Part shown: piece after piece, positions 9,086 to 17,292 of the stretch
Layout: each line of letters begins with the position of its first letter
Numbering within the stretch: position 1 is the first letter of the stretch
NCBI RefSeq assembly: GCF_001279585.1
Contig: NZ_LGEC01000080.1
Coordinates: forward strand, 62,001-126,000
Source of the DNA: Nocardiopsis sp. NRRL B-16309
Lineage (GTDB): Bacteria > Actinomycetota > Actinomycetes > Streptosporangiales > Streptosporangiaceae
Length of the DNA stretch: 64,000 nt
Direction of reading: 5' to 3'
Position numbers and translations under genes: made by a program
Notes under the pieces: model-generated
Seen by the model: the letters and a program-made list of their open reading frames with translations, nothing else
Told to the model about the DNA's origin: nothing
Database searches by the model: none

Positions 9086-10810
9086 GTGGACCGCTGCGCG
9101 TTGTTCGTCGACGCGGGGTACCTTCTCGCTGACGGAGCGATGGCCGTACACGGAACCCGCAACCGGGACTCCGTCTCCTGGGACTACTCCGGACTCGTCC
9201 AGTTCCTCAACGAGGTCGCGCGCGACCGCACGGGCCTGCCGCTGCTGCGCTGCTACTGGTACGAGGCCGTCGCCGACGACCGCCGCACCCCGGAGCAGGA
9301 CGGCATCGCCGACATCCCCGGCATCAAGTTCCGCGCCGCGCGGATCAGACCCGGACGCCGCGAGGGCGTGGAGAGCTACGTCCAGCGGGACCTCACCACC
9401 CTGGCCCGCACCGGCGTCCTGTGCGACGCGGTCCTGGTCAGCGGGGACGAGGACATGGCGTCGGTCGTCGCGGACGTCCAGGACCTCGGTGTGCGCGTCA
9501 CCGTCGTGCACATCTCCGTCGAGGGCAACTGGACGATCTCCCGCCAGCTGCGCCGCGAGTGCGACGACCTCATCGAGATCGGCGCGGGACACCTGCGCCC
9601 GCACGTCAACCTGCTCACCGGCAGCGAGGCCTCCCAGGAGAACGCCTCCAAGACCACCACGCCGTTCGCCAACGGCCGCGCCCGCTCGGCGCCCGAGACG
9701 CCCCGCCAGCCCGTGGCCGCCCAGCCCGGCGCGAGCCGGGTCGAGCCGGCCACCACCTCCAGCGGGGGCCTGGAGGCGATGTTCGCCGGAACCGGCGGGC
9801 AGCCCGCGCCCCAGGGCAGCGCGATGGACCAGCTGCGCGCCATGCGCAGATCCCTCGCGCAGCAGCGCGGCGGCGGCGACCACCTCGCCGGGCGCGGCGC
9901 CGACTCCCAGCCCTCCGGCCCGATCGACGCCAACGGGTTCCCGTCCGGCGGACAGCCCGCGATGGGCGGCGGTTCCTACCAGGGAGCGTCCGGCGGCGGG
10001 TCCCCCGCCGCCGCCAACGGCCAGGGGAGCTACCCGATGACGGGCTCCCACGGCGGCCTGGGCCGCCCGGAGGGCTACACGCTGCCGGGCAGACAGGCTC
10101 CCGCGGGCAGCGGGCAGCAGATGGGCAACGGGCACATGACCGGCTCCCAGCGCCCGTACACGCAGGGGACGGGACCGCAGCGCTCCTTCGCGGGCGGGAC
10201 GGGACCGCAACAGTCCTTCGCGAGCGGGACCGGGCCGCAACAGTCGTTCGCGTCGGGAACGGGGCCACAACCCTCGTTCGCCGCCGACCCCCAGGCGGGA
10301 CACGCGCCACCGCAGAGAAGCGCGCCACCGCCGGAGCAGCGGTTCGGACCGGGCGACGACCCCGGTTTCGGAGGTGGGCGCGACACAAACCCTACCTATG
10401 GGACCAGTACGGAAACTGACGCCGCGCGCCGCGGCGGGCCGGCACCCGGCTACGGGGTGCGGCAGCCTACTGGTCCCGACCACGACACCGTTCGGTTCGG
10501 TACCGACGGTTATCAGGAACCGCGTTCAAGTCCTGGATATCCCCAGCAGAGCGGCCCTGGCGCGCATACCGTTGACGAAGCGGTGCATGTCGCGCACAAA
10601 GAAGGGAACGACTTCGCGGAGTCGATCGCCCGCGAGGCGCCCGCCCTGTGGGTGGAGGCCGTTCTCGCGCGTAGGCCCCGGATGCCCTCCGATCTGGAGG
10701 CGCGTCTGCTCCAGGGGTCCTCGCTACCGATCGACCACCTGTTGCGCGACGAGGTCCGGGACGGACTGCGCCAGGGGTTCTGGCAGGCACTGGAGCGCGC
10801 CAGGCCCTGA
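9086..10810 (+). CDS. NYN-domain protein (PIN-like nuclease fold)
   Basis: 574 residues. GTG 9086 is chosen because AGGGGG sits 9 bases upstream and the domain begins at once (CALFVDAGYLL). Residues 1-185 are a NYN domain (LabA-like, PIN superfamily) with an early Asp, a YVQRDLTTLA segment and the acidic SGDEDM motif, the metal-binding set of RNA-processing nucleases. Residues ~190-490 are Gly/Gln/Pro-rich and contain a 10-residue tandem repeat. The last ~75 residues form a helical domain (EAVHVAHKEGNDFAES onward) likely to bind partners. The TPR-like gene follows after 26 bases. Substrate unknown. Confidence 0.75.
   Translation: MDRCALFVDAGYLLADGAMAVHGTRNRDSVSWDYSGLVQFLNEVARDRTGLPLLRCYWYEAVADDRRTPEQDGIADIPGIKFRAARIRPGRREGVESYVQRDLTTLARTGVLCDAVLVSGDEDMASVVADVQDLGVRVTVVHISVEGNWTISRQLRRECDDLIEIGAGHLRPHVNLLTGSEASQENASKTTTPFANGRARSAPETPRQPVAAQPGASRVEPATTSSGGLEAMFAGTGGQPAPQGSAMDQLRAMRRSLAQQRGGGDHLAGRGADSQPSGPIDANGFPSGGQPAMGGGSYQGASGGGSPAAANGQGSYPMTGSHGGLGRPEGYTLPGRQAPAGSGQQMGNGHMTGSQRPYTQGTGPQRSFAGGTGPQQSFASGTGPQQSFASGTGPQPSFAADPQAGHAPPQRSAPPPEQRFGPGDDPGFGGGRDTNPTYGTSTETDAARRGGPAPGYGVRQPTGPDHDTVRFGTDGYQEPRSSPGYPQQSGPGAHTVDEAVHVAHKEGNDFAESIAREAPALWVEAVLARRPRMPSDLEARLLQGSSLPIDHLLRDEVRDGLRQGFWQALERARP
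10166..10285 (+). repeat. 30-bp coding tandem repeat in the NYN gene
   Basis: Four near-identical 30-bp units encode GTGPQ(R/Q/P)SFA(G/S). The DNA units differ at scattered silent sites, so the peptide pattern rather than the DNA seems to be kept. The region is a low-complexity linker. Confidence 0.85.
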
Positions 10811-10836
10811 GCGGCGCGTGGGAGTGCGAGTAGGGG

Positions 10837-11409
10837 ATGGCGGCGATGCGGTTGACGCACGTGACGACGGCGGAGCTCGATCGTCTGGAGTTCCATGCCG
10901 TCAGGTCCGGCGAACACGGAGGTGTCGCCGCCCAGCTCCTGGACCTGGCCAACCGGGTCGACGCCGGCAGTGAGATCGGCCGTGCGGAGCTCTTCGTCCG
11001 GGCGGGCGAGCAGTGGGAGATCGCGCAGGAGTTCGAGCGCGCCTGCGCCGCCTACCAGCGGGCGATCGACGACGGCGGCTCCACGGTGATCGACGCCCGC
11101 GCGCTGCGGGCCGGCGCGCTCCTGCACCTGGACGAGGTGGAACGCGCGCAGGCCCAGCTCAAACGCCTGGAGACGGAGGGGCCGCACGGCCTGTCCACCC
11201 ACATCCACATCGCCGAGGCGCTCTACGCCCACGACGACCTCGAAGGCGCGGAGCGGTGGGCGACCGCGGGCGCCCGTCGGCACGTCGGCGCCGAGGTGAC
11301 CCCCTACGTGCACGATCTGCTGATGGAGCTGCTGCGCATCCGGTTCCGTATCCGCACCGATCTCGGCCTGGACGAGGACGATCTGGACGACTGGGCCGAT
11401 TCCGACTGA
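10837..11409 (+). CDS. TPR-like helical protein
   Basis: 190 residues, all helical in pattern, with repeated A-x-x-Y/L and G-x-x-x-x-A spacing typical of tetratricopeptide-like repeats (AAYQRAIDDGG, AEALYAHDDLEGAERWA). The C-terminus is acidic (DEDDLDDWADSD). It starts 26 bases after the NYN gene, probably in the same transcript; the pair suggests a partner or adaptor role for the nuclease-fold protein. No enzyme motif is seen. Confidence 0.7.
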   Translation: MAAMRLTHVTTAELDRLEFHAVRSGEHGGVAAQLLDLANRVDAGSEIGRAELFVRAGEQWEIAQEFERACAAYQRAIDDGGSTVIDARALRAGALLHLDEVERAQAQLKRLETEGPHGLSTHIHIAEALYAHDDLEGAERWATAGARRHVGAEVTPYVHDLLMELLRIRFRIRTDLGLDEDDLDDWADSD

Positions 11410-11680
11410 GCGACCGGGCCCCCACGTTCCCCGCGGTCGCCCCGCGGTGCTCCGCCGTGCCGCGCCGGGCGGTCGGGCCGGCCGCGCCGCGATCGTCGGA
11501 AACTTCACGACGCGCCCTCATCGCCATCGCCGCCACAGGGGCCTAGTCTGAGTGCGGCCGCCTCCGCACGCCGTCCCCCGACGTGTCCGAACCCCCGCTG
11601 TGCCTGGGGTCCGAAGCGCGCCATACCACGCCTCCGGTGTGCTCCTCCTCCGGCGGGTGGAACCCGAGAAATCGGCGACA

Positions 11681-11728
11681 CGCCATCATCTTGCGGTGTT
11701 CCGAGGCGACATCCCCTAGATGTAGTAT
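11681..11728 (+). promoter_or_regulatory. Candidate pair of NrdR boxes
   Basis: CCCCTAGATGTAGTAT at 11713-11728 agrees with about 11 of 16 positions of the NrdR box consensus (acaCwAtATaTwgtgt). A weaker match, CGCCATCATCTTGCGG, lies at 11681-11696, exactly 32 bases earlier; NrdR boxes normally occur in pairs about three helical turns apart. TAGTAT at 11723 could also be the -10 element, so NrdR would cover the promoter. Matches were judged by eye. Confidence 0.45.
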
Positions 11729-11736
11729 CGCTCCCG

Positions 11737-11903
11737 CTGGTGGTTCACCCCACGGGGTGAGGCGAGAGGGAACCCGGTGCGAATCCGGGGCTGCCCCGCA
11801 GCGGTAAGTGGGAACGAAGGCCGTCACACGCACTGGGAACCCCTGAGAGTGCCCGGGAAGCGACGGTCGGTAGGCCGCCCACGAGTCCGAAGACCTGCCA
11901 CCG
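11737..11903 (+). ncRNA. Cobalamin (B12) riboswitch
   Basis: Clear AdoCbl riboswitch in the leader of nrdA. Visible conserved parts in order: AGGGAACCCGGTG, the TCCGGGGCTGCCCCGCAGC core with GGTAAGTGGGAACGAAGGCC after it, a variable arm, GGGAAGCGACGG, and the terminal AGTCCGAAGACCTGCC. The nrdA start is ~170 bases downstream, leaving room for an expression platform that hides the ribosome site (GAGGTTGGAG at 12058). In Streptomyces coelicolor the class I RNR operon is known to be switched off by B12 through such an element; the same logic is expected here. The remainder of 11410-12074 shows no gene. Confidence 0.95.
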
Positions 11904-12074
11904 GTGCGCACGTCGGACGTGCGCCGACGACGGGGCTTCGAGGGCGAGCCGCGCCGACCCGCCGGTTCGCCGACCGTTCGCATCCAGTGCGTCGGTCCCG
12001 CCGGTGTGCCGTGCGCCTTGCTGACTCGTGTCCCCTCCCCGCCGGGACTCTTCTACCGAGGTTGGAGCCGCTGT

Positions 12075-14576
12075 ATGACCCTTGACGTCGAGGCCGTGCC
12101 CGCATCCGTCCGGCCCGAGACGGCCACCGACGGCGAGCCCCCCGCCGCCATCGACCGGATCGAGCACGTTGTGACCGAGGCCTGCGCTCGGTTGTCGGGT
12201 GTTTCGGCGGACAAGGTCCTCACGGAGGCCCGCCGCGGCTTCTTCCCCGGTATCTCCGACGCCGAGGTCGAGCTGGCGCTGGTCATGGCCGCCCGCAGCT
12301 TCGTGGAGGTCGACCCCGACTACTCCTACGTGGCCGCGCGCCTGCTGCTGGACAAGCTCCGCCGCGAGGCCCTCACCTTCATCAGCGGCGCCCCCGACGC
12401 CGCGGGCCAGTCCGAGATGGCCGACCGCTACTCGGCCTACCTGGCCGCCTACGTCGGCCGCGGCATCGACCTCGGACAGCTCGACCCCGCGCTGGCCCGG
12501 TTCGACCTGGACCGCCTGGGCAGGGCCCTGCGGCCCGAGCGCGACGAGCAGTTCACCTTCCTGGGCATCCAGACCCTCTACGACCGGTACTTCCTGCACA
12601 GCGACGACGTCCGCTACGAGCTGCCGCAGGCGTTCTTCATGCGCGTGGCGATGGGCCTGGCGCTCAACGAGGACGACCGCGAGGCCCGCGCGATCGAGTT
12701 CTACGAGCTGCTCTCCTCGTTCGACTTCATGGCCTCCACGCCCACCCTGTTCAACGCGGGCACGGTACGCGCCCAGCTGTCGTCGTGCTTCCTCACCACC
12801 GTCGGCGACGACCTGCAGGACATCTTCCACGGCATCAGCAACAACGCGATGCTGTCCAAGTACTCGGGCGGCCTCGGCAACGACTGGACCCCGGTCCGCG
12901 GCCTCGGGGCGCACATCCGCGGCACCAACGGCAAGAGCCAGGGCGTGGTCCCGTTCCTGAAGATCGCCAACGACACCGCGGTGGCGGTCAATCAGGGAGG
13001 CCGCCGCAAGGGCGCGGTGTGCGCCTACCTGGAGACCTGGCACATCGACATCGAGGAGTTCCTCGACCTCCGCAAGAACACCGGTGACGAGCGCCGCCGC
13101 ACCCACGACATGAACACCGCGAACTGGGTCCCCGACCTGTTCATGCAGCGGGTCGAGGAGGGCGGCGACTGGACCCTGTTCTCGCCGAACGAGGTCCCCG
13201 ACCTGCACGACAAGTACGGCGCGGACTTCGCCGAGGCCTACACCCGCTACGAGGCCGAGGCCGCCGCGGGCCGGATCAAGGTGTCCAAGACCCTGCCGGC
13301 CGTCGAGCTGTGGCGCCGCATGCTCACCATGCTGTTCGAGACCGGCCACCCGTGGATCACCTTCAAGGACCCCTCCAACCTGCGCTCGCCCCAGCAGCAC
13401 GTGGGCGTGGTCCACTCCTCGAACCTGTGCACCGAGATCACGCTGAACACCAGCGCCGACGAGGTCGCCGTCTGCAACCTGGGCTCGGTCAACCTCGCCC
13501 AGCACGTGGGGCCGCAGGGCCTGGACGCCGAGCGGCTGCGCCGGACCGTGCGCACCGCCGTGCGCATGCTCGACAACGTGATCGACGTGAACTTCTACAC
13601 GATCCCCGAGGCGCGCCGCGCGAACCTGCGCCACCGTCCGGTGGGCCTGGGCCTGATGGGCTTCCAGGACGCACTGTTCAAGCTGCGCACGCCCTTCGGC
13701 TCGGACGGCGCGGTCACGTTCGCCGACGAGAGCATGGAGCTGATCAGCTACTACGCCATCGAGGCCTCGTCGGAGCTGGCCGCCGAGCGCGGCTCCTACG
13801 AGTCCTTCGACGGCTCGCTGTGGAGCCGGGGCATCCTGCCGATCGACTCGCTGCGCCTGCTGGCCGAGGCGCGCGGCGGCCTCCTGGACATGGACCGCGG
13901 CGAGAGCCTGGACTGGGACTCGCTGCGTGAGCGCGTCCGCTCGACCGGCATGCGCAACTCCAACGTGATGGCCATCGCGCCCACCGCGACCATCGCCAAC
14001 ATCACCGGCGTCAGCCAGTCGATCGAGCCCGTCTACCGGAACCTGTTCGTGAAGTCGAACATGTCCGGCGACTTCACGGTCGTCAACCCCTACCTGGTGC
14101 GCGACCTCAAGGAGCGCGGCCTCTGGGACGACCAGATGGTCTCCGACCTGAAGATGCACGACGGCAGCCTGGGCGCCATCGACCGCGTTCCCGCCGACCT
14201 CAAGGCGCTCTACGCGACCGCGTTCGAGATCGACCCCGAGTGGCTGGTGGACGCCGGCTCGCGCCGCCAGAAGTGGATCGACCAGGCCCAGTCGCTGAAC
14301 CTGTACATGGCGGCGCCGAGCGGCCGCAAGCTGGACGCCCTGTACCGGCGCGCCTGGAAGTCCGGGCTCAAGACCACGTACTACCTGCGTTCGCAGAGCG
14401 CCACGCACGTGGAGAAGAGCACGCTCAAGGGCACCGACGGCCGCCTCAACGCCGTCTCCTCCGGCCCGGCGCCGTCCCCGTCGCCCGCGCCGTCCCCCGT
14501 CCCCGCCACCATCGTGGACGAGAACCCGGGCGCGGCCTGCGGCATCGACGACCCCGAGTGCGAGGCCTGTCAGTGA
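12075..14576 (+). CDS. nrdA: Class I ribonucleoside-diphosphate reductase, large (alpha) subunit
   Basis: 833 residues. Reduces ribonucleoside diphosphates to deoxy forms with the NrdB radical. Catalytic NLCTE motif with Cys452, the partner cysteines in SSCFL and VCNLGS, the PTATIANITGVSQSIEP loop and the C-terminal redox pair Cys829/Cys832 (CEAC) are all present. The usual ATP-cone opening (V-x-K-R-x-G...PF) is not visible; only a helical N-terminal domain (~30-110) precedes the catalytic barrel, as in some Streptomyces enzymes, so dATP feedback may be weak. ATG 12075 follows GAGGTTGGAG. Lies under B12 riboswitch and probable NrdR control, 148 bases ahead of nrdB. Confidence 0.95.
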   Translation: MTLDVEAVPASVRPETATDGEPPAAIDRIEHVVTEACARLSGVSADKVLTEARRGFFPGISDAEVELALVMAARSFVEVDPDYSYVAARLLLDKLRREALTFISGAPDAAGQSEMADRYSAYLAAYVGRGIDLGQLDPALARFDLDRLGRALRPERDEQFTFLGIQTLYDRYFLHSDDVRYELPQAFFMRVAMGLALNEDDREARAIEFYELLSSFDFMASTPTLFNAGTVRAQLSSCFLTTVGDDLQDIFHGISNNAMLSKYSGGLGNDWTPVRGLGAHIRGTNGKSQGVVPFLKIANDTAVAVNQGGRRKGAVCAYLETWHIDIEEFLDLRKNTGDERRRTHDMNTANWVPDLFMQRVEEGGDWTLFSPNEVPDLHDKYGADFAEAYTRYEAEAAAGRIKVSKTLPAVELWRRMLTMLFETGHPWITFKDPSNLRSPQQHVGVVHSSNLCTEITLNTSADEVAVCNLGSVNLAQHVGPQGLDAERLRRTVRTAVRMLDNVIDVNFYTIPEARRANLRHRPVGLGLMGFQDALFKLRTPFGSDGAVTFADESMELISYYAIEASSELAAERGSYESFDGSLWSRGILPIDSLRLLAEARGGLLDMDRGESLDWDSLRERVRSTGMRNSNVMAIAPTATIANITGVSQSIEPVYRNLFVKSNMSGDFTVVNPYLVRDLKERGLWDDQMVSDLKMHDGSLGAIDRVPADLKALYATAFEIDPEWLVDAGSRRQKWIDQAQSLNLYMAAPSGRKLDALYRRAWKSGLKTTYYLRSQSATHVEKSTLKGTDGRLNAVSSGPAPSPSPAPSPVPATIVDENPGAACGIDDPECEACQ

Positions 14577-14581
14577 CCGCG

Positions 14582-14653
14582 GGGGTCCCCGGGCGCCGTC
14601 CCGGGGACCCCGGGTCCGGGCCGCGCGGCCGCCGGCGTACGGCGCCGGCGGCC
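14582..14653 (+). other. Two GC-rich hairpins between nrdA and nrdB
   Basis: Two perfect 11-bp stems: GGGGTCCCCGG / CCGGGGACCCC at 14582-14611 and GGCCGCCGGCG / CGCCGGCGGCC at 14627-14653. Neither has a U-tract. They may partly terminate transcription or protect the nrdA message end, setting different levels of NrdA and NrdB. Confidence 0.5.
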
Positions 14654-14724
14654 CCGGCCGGGTCGGCCCCCGCTCCCCAGACACGACACGTCCGGCCCCG
14701 CGGCCGGTGAACGGAAGCACCATC

Positions 14725-15807
14725 ATGACCACCGTCTCCGAGAACAGCGCCGCCGCCACGAGCGGCCTCGGCGAGATCCAGCGCGACGCCGAGCGCGTCA
14801 ACGTCGACGACAAGGCGATGATCAACGCCCGCGCCGACGTCAACCAGCTGCTGCCGCTGAAGTACACCTGGGCGTGGGACAAGTACCTCGCGGGCTGCAA
14901 CAACCACTGGATGCCCACCGAGGTCGCCATGCAGGCCGACATCGCCCTGTGGAAGTCCAAGGACGGGCTGACCGAGGACGAGCGCCTCATGCTCAAGCGC
15001 AACCTCGGGTTCTTCGCCACCGCGGAGTCGTTGGTGGCCAACAACATCGTCCTGGCCGTGTACCGCCAGCTGACCAACCCCGAGTGCCGCCAGTACCTGC
15101 TGCGCCAGGCCTTCGAGGAGGCGGTGCACACCCACACCTTCCAGTACATCTGCGAGAGCCTCGGCCTGGACGAGGGCGAGCTCTTCAACATGTACCGCGA
15201 GGTGCCCTCGATCACCGCCAAGGACGCCTGGGCGCTCAAGTACACCCAGAACCTGGAGGACCCGGAGTTCCGCACCGGTACGCCCGAGGCCGACCAGGCG
15301 TTCCTGCGCGACCTTGTGGCGTTCTACGTCATCTTCGAGGGCATGTGGTTCTACACGGGCTTCGCGCAGATCCTGTCGCTGGGCCGGCGCAACAAGATGG
15401 TCGGCATCGCCGAGCAGTACCAGTACATCCTGCGCGACGAGTCGATCCACCTGAACTTCGGCATCGACGTGATCAACCAGATCAAGATCGAGAACCCGCA
15501 CCTGTGGAGCGCCGAGTTCCAGGCCGAGGTCCGCACGATGCTGACCGAGGCCTGTGAGCTGGAGGTGGCCTACGGGCGCGAGACCATGCCGCGCGGCGTG
15601 CTCGGGCTCAACTCCGAGCTGTGCGAGAGGTACATGCACTTCATCACCGACCGGCGCGCGGAGCAGATCGGACTGGCGCCGATCTTCGGGGAGACCGAGA
15701 ACCCCTTCCCGTGGATGAGCGAGATGATGGACCTGCAGAAGGAGAAGAACTTCTTCGAGACCCGGGTCATCGAGTACCAGACCGGCGGCGGCCTGGACTG
15801 GGACTGA
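14725..15807 (+). CDS. nrdB: Ribonucleotide reductase small (beta) subunit, class Ic-like (no radical tyrosine)
   Basis: 360 residues; ATG 14725 preferred over GTG 14707 because of GGAAG 7 bases before it. Metal ligands: Glu101, Glu132, His135, Glu205, Glu239, His242. The position of the radical tyrosine (Y122 in E. coli) is Phe139 in EEAVHTHTFQYICE, and the first ligand is Glu101 instead of Asp. This Phe-plus-Glu pattern is that of the Chlamydia class Ic R2, which uses a Mn/Fe cofactor; every ligand aligns with the chlamydial protein at a constant offset of 12. Tyr351 near the C-terminus would carry radical transfer to NrdA. Cofactor identity is inference. Confidence 0.93.
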   Translation: MTTVSENSAAATSGLGEIQRDAERVNVDDKAMINARADVNQLLPLKYTWAWDKYLAGCNNHWMPTEVAMQADIALWKSKDGLTEDERLMLKRNLGFFATAESLVANNIVLAVYRQLTNPECRQYLLRQAFEEAVHTHTFQYICESLGLDEGELFNMYREVPSITAKDAWALKYTQNLEDPEFRTGTPEADQAFLRDLVAFYVIFEGMWFYTGFAQILSLGRRNKMVGIAEQYQYILRDESIHLNFGIDVINQIKIENPHLWSAEFQAEVRTMLTEACELEVAYGRETMPRGVLGLNSELCERYMHFITDRRAEQIGLAPIFGETENPFPWMSEMMDLQKEKNFFETRVIEYQTGGGLDWD

Positions 15808-15824
15808 CCTGAACTGACGCGGCC

Positions 15825-15847
15825 CCCGCTCTTCGGCGGAGAGCGGG
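15825..15847 (+). terminator. Hairpin after nrdB
   Basis: 8-bp stem CCCGCTCT / AGAGCGGG with a 7-nt loop, 17 bases after the nrdB stop. Confidence 0.5.
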
Positions 15848-15894
15848 AGCGCCGCGTCGGGGGACTTCCCGGCGGGACCGGGTGCCCCCCTCGT

Positions 15895-15932
15895 CGAGTG
15901 GCCCCGGCCGGGCGTGCGGCCGGGGCCACTCG
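15895..15932. terminator. Bidirectional terminator between nrdB and the START-domain gene
   Basis: A perfect 16-bp inverted repeat (left arm CGAGTGGCCCCGGCCG, 6-nt loop) between two convergent genes. Its length and position favour transcription termination from both sides. Confidence 0.8.
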
Positions 15933-16044
15933 GCGTTCGCGCCCCGGGCCCGGTCCGCGGACGGCGCCGCCGTGGCCGTCCGCGGACCGGTGGGGAGGGC
16001 GGGCCGGGGCCGCGCGGCGGTGCCGCGCGGGAGGGGCCGTGTTG

Positions 16045-16470
16045 TCAGGGTCGCGCGGTCAGACGGGTGAGCCGGTCGAGGATCTCCTCGAGCACGGTGT
16101 CGTGCTTGCGGCCGAGGAAGAGCGCCCACATCAGTCGGAGGCGCAGGCCCCCGCCCGTGAACGAGTGCCGGACGCGGGTGCCGTCGCCGGCGGGAGTGAG
16201 ATCGAAGCCGTGCGTGGCCCGGTGGAGCGGTGACCTGCGGCTCGCGGGCGCGTTGAAGGACAGGCGCCGCCCGGGTTCGACCTCGTTGACCGTGTACCGC
16301 ATGGGGCCGTGCAGCACCGGAGCGCCCGGCCGCAGGCCCTCGGGGAGTCGGAAGGCGATGCCGCTCGCCTTCGGCCACACCGGGTCGTCGTCGCTGCCGA
16401 GCCGGGCGAGCAGGGCCCAGACCTGCTCGGGGCTGCCAGGGACGGTGCGCTCGTGCACGTTGTGGATCAT
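16045..16470 (-). CDS. START/SRPBCC-fold protein
   Basis: 141 residues with the polyketide cyclase/START-like pattern: an opening strand (HNVHERTVPGSPEQVWALL), GPMRYTVNEVEPGRRL in the middle, a THGFDLTPAGDGTRVRH strand pair and a long C-terminal helix (HDTVLEEILDRLTRLT). Such proteins bind hydrophobic ligands or aid cyclisation. ATG 16470 has GGAGGCGG upstream. Divergent from the TetR gene; two palindromic operators lie between them, so this gene is the probable target of that regulator. Confidence 0.75.
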   Translation of the reverse strand: MIHNVHERTVPGSPEQVWALLARLGSDDDPVWPKASGIAFRLPEGLRPGAPVLHGPMRYTVNEVEPGRRLSFNAPASRRSPLHRATHGFDLTPAGDGTRVRHSFTGGGLRLRLMWALFLGRKHDTVLEEILDRLTRLTARP

Positions 16471-16480
16471 CGGTCCGCCT

Positions 16481-16498
16481 CCATACGGTCGCGTATGG
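16481..16498. promoter_or_regulatory. Palindromic operator 1 (TetR-type)
   Basis: CCATACGGTCGCGTATGG: outer arms CCATAC / GTATGG are a perfect inverted repeat. It is one of two equal sites in the divergent promoter region, 11 bases from the START gene start. Confidence 0.7.
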
Positions 16499-16503
16499 AA
16501 GAA

Positions 16504-16521
16504 CCATACGCCACCGTATGG
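16504..16521. promoter_or_regulatory. Palindromic operator 2 (TetR-type)
   Basis: CCATACGCCACCGTATGG: same arms as operator 1, start-to-start spacing 23 bases (about two helical turns), so two dimers could sit on adjacent turns. It ends 12 bases before the chosen TetR start. Confidence 0.7.
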
Positions 16522-16533
16522 AAGAATGGGGAC

Positions 16534-17094
16534 ATGGGTCGACTCAACGCGGATGACTGGGCGCGCGCCGCTCTGGGGGCGCTGGCCGAGGGCGGGCTGC
16601 GCGCGGTCGCCGTCGAGGCGGTCGCCGCCCGGCTGGGTGTGTCCAAGGGGAGCTTCTACTGGCACTTCGCCAACCGGCGGGCCCTCGTGGAGGCCGCGCT
16701 GCGGCTGTGGGAGTCCGACACCGAGGCGGTCATCGCCGAACTGGAGCGGATCGCCGATCCCACGCGGCGCCTGCGCACCCTTCTGGAGGTCGCGCTGGGG
16801 GAGCCCACGGACGCCGCCGTCTCCTTCTGGCTGATCAGCGGTGCCGACGACCCGGCGGTCGCCGACGTCGCCCGGCGGGTGACGGACCGGCGGATGGGGG
16901 TCATGAAGGACGCCCTGCGGCAGCTCGGCCAGTCCGAGGAGGAGGCCCGGGCACGGGTGGTCGCCGGGTACGGCAGCTATCTGGGGGTGGCCGCGCTGAT
17001 CCGGATCGGTGCCGTGGACTCCGTTCCGGCCACCTTCGCCGACCAGGCACTGGCCGAGATGGGCGTGCCGGTGGAGGGCTTCGGCGCATCCTGA
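16534..17094 (+). CDS. TetR-family transcriptional regulator
   Basis: 186 residues. The N-terminal helix-turn-helix is clear (AAVEAVAARLGVSKGSFYWHF, in two parts around residues 22-45), followed by a helical ligand domain. ATG 16534 is chosen over ATG 16495 because the twin operators would otherwise fall inside the gene; GGAAG lies 9 bases upstream. Likely represses itself and the divergent START-domain gene; the ligand may be the hydrophobic molecule that protein handles. Confidence 0.85.
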   Translation: MGRLNADDWARAALGALAEGGLRAVAVEAVAARLGVSKGSFYWHFANRRALVEAALRLWESDTEAVIAELERIADPTRRLRTLLEVALGEPTDAAVSFWLISGADDPAVADVARRVTDRRMGVMKDALRQLGQSEEEARARVVAGYGSYLGVAALIRIGAVDSVPATFADQALAEMGVPVEGFGAS

Positions 17095-17150
17095 GGGCAC
17101 CGCGGGTCCCCCCGGGATCGCGGGGCGCCGGTCGCTCCGCTCGCACGGAC

Positions 17151-17251
17151 CACGCCGGGCTCACGCGCCGATCACGCCGGGCTCACCGGTCACGCCGGTC
17201 ACTCCGGGCTCACCGGTCACTCCGCGCCCACCGGTCACCCCGGGCCCACCG
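17151..17251. repeat. Degenerate tandem repeats after the TetR gene
   Basis: Successive imperfect copies of an ~18-20-base unit built on CCGGGCTCACCGGTCAC, between two convergent genes. It may act as a terminator or be a neutral expansion. Confidence 0.6.
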
Positions 17252-17292
17252 TCCCGCCTCCCGCGTTCCGGGGGCCGTGCTGTCCCGAGAGG

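Noticed and set aside
11745..15275. 1176-residue minus-strand open frame opposite nrdA/nrdB
   Set aside because: Mirror frame of conserved RNR genes; His/Val/Gln-rich low-information sequence.
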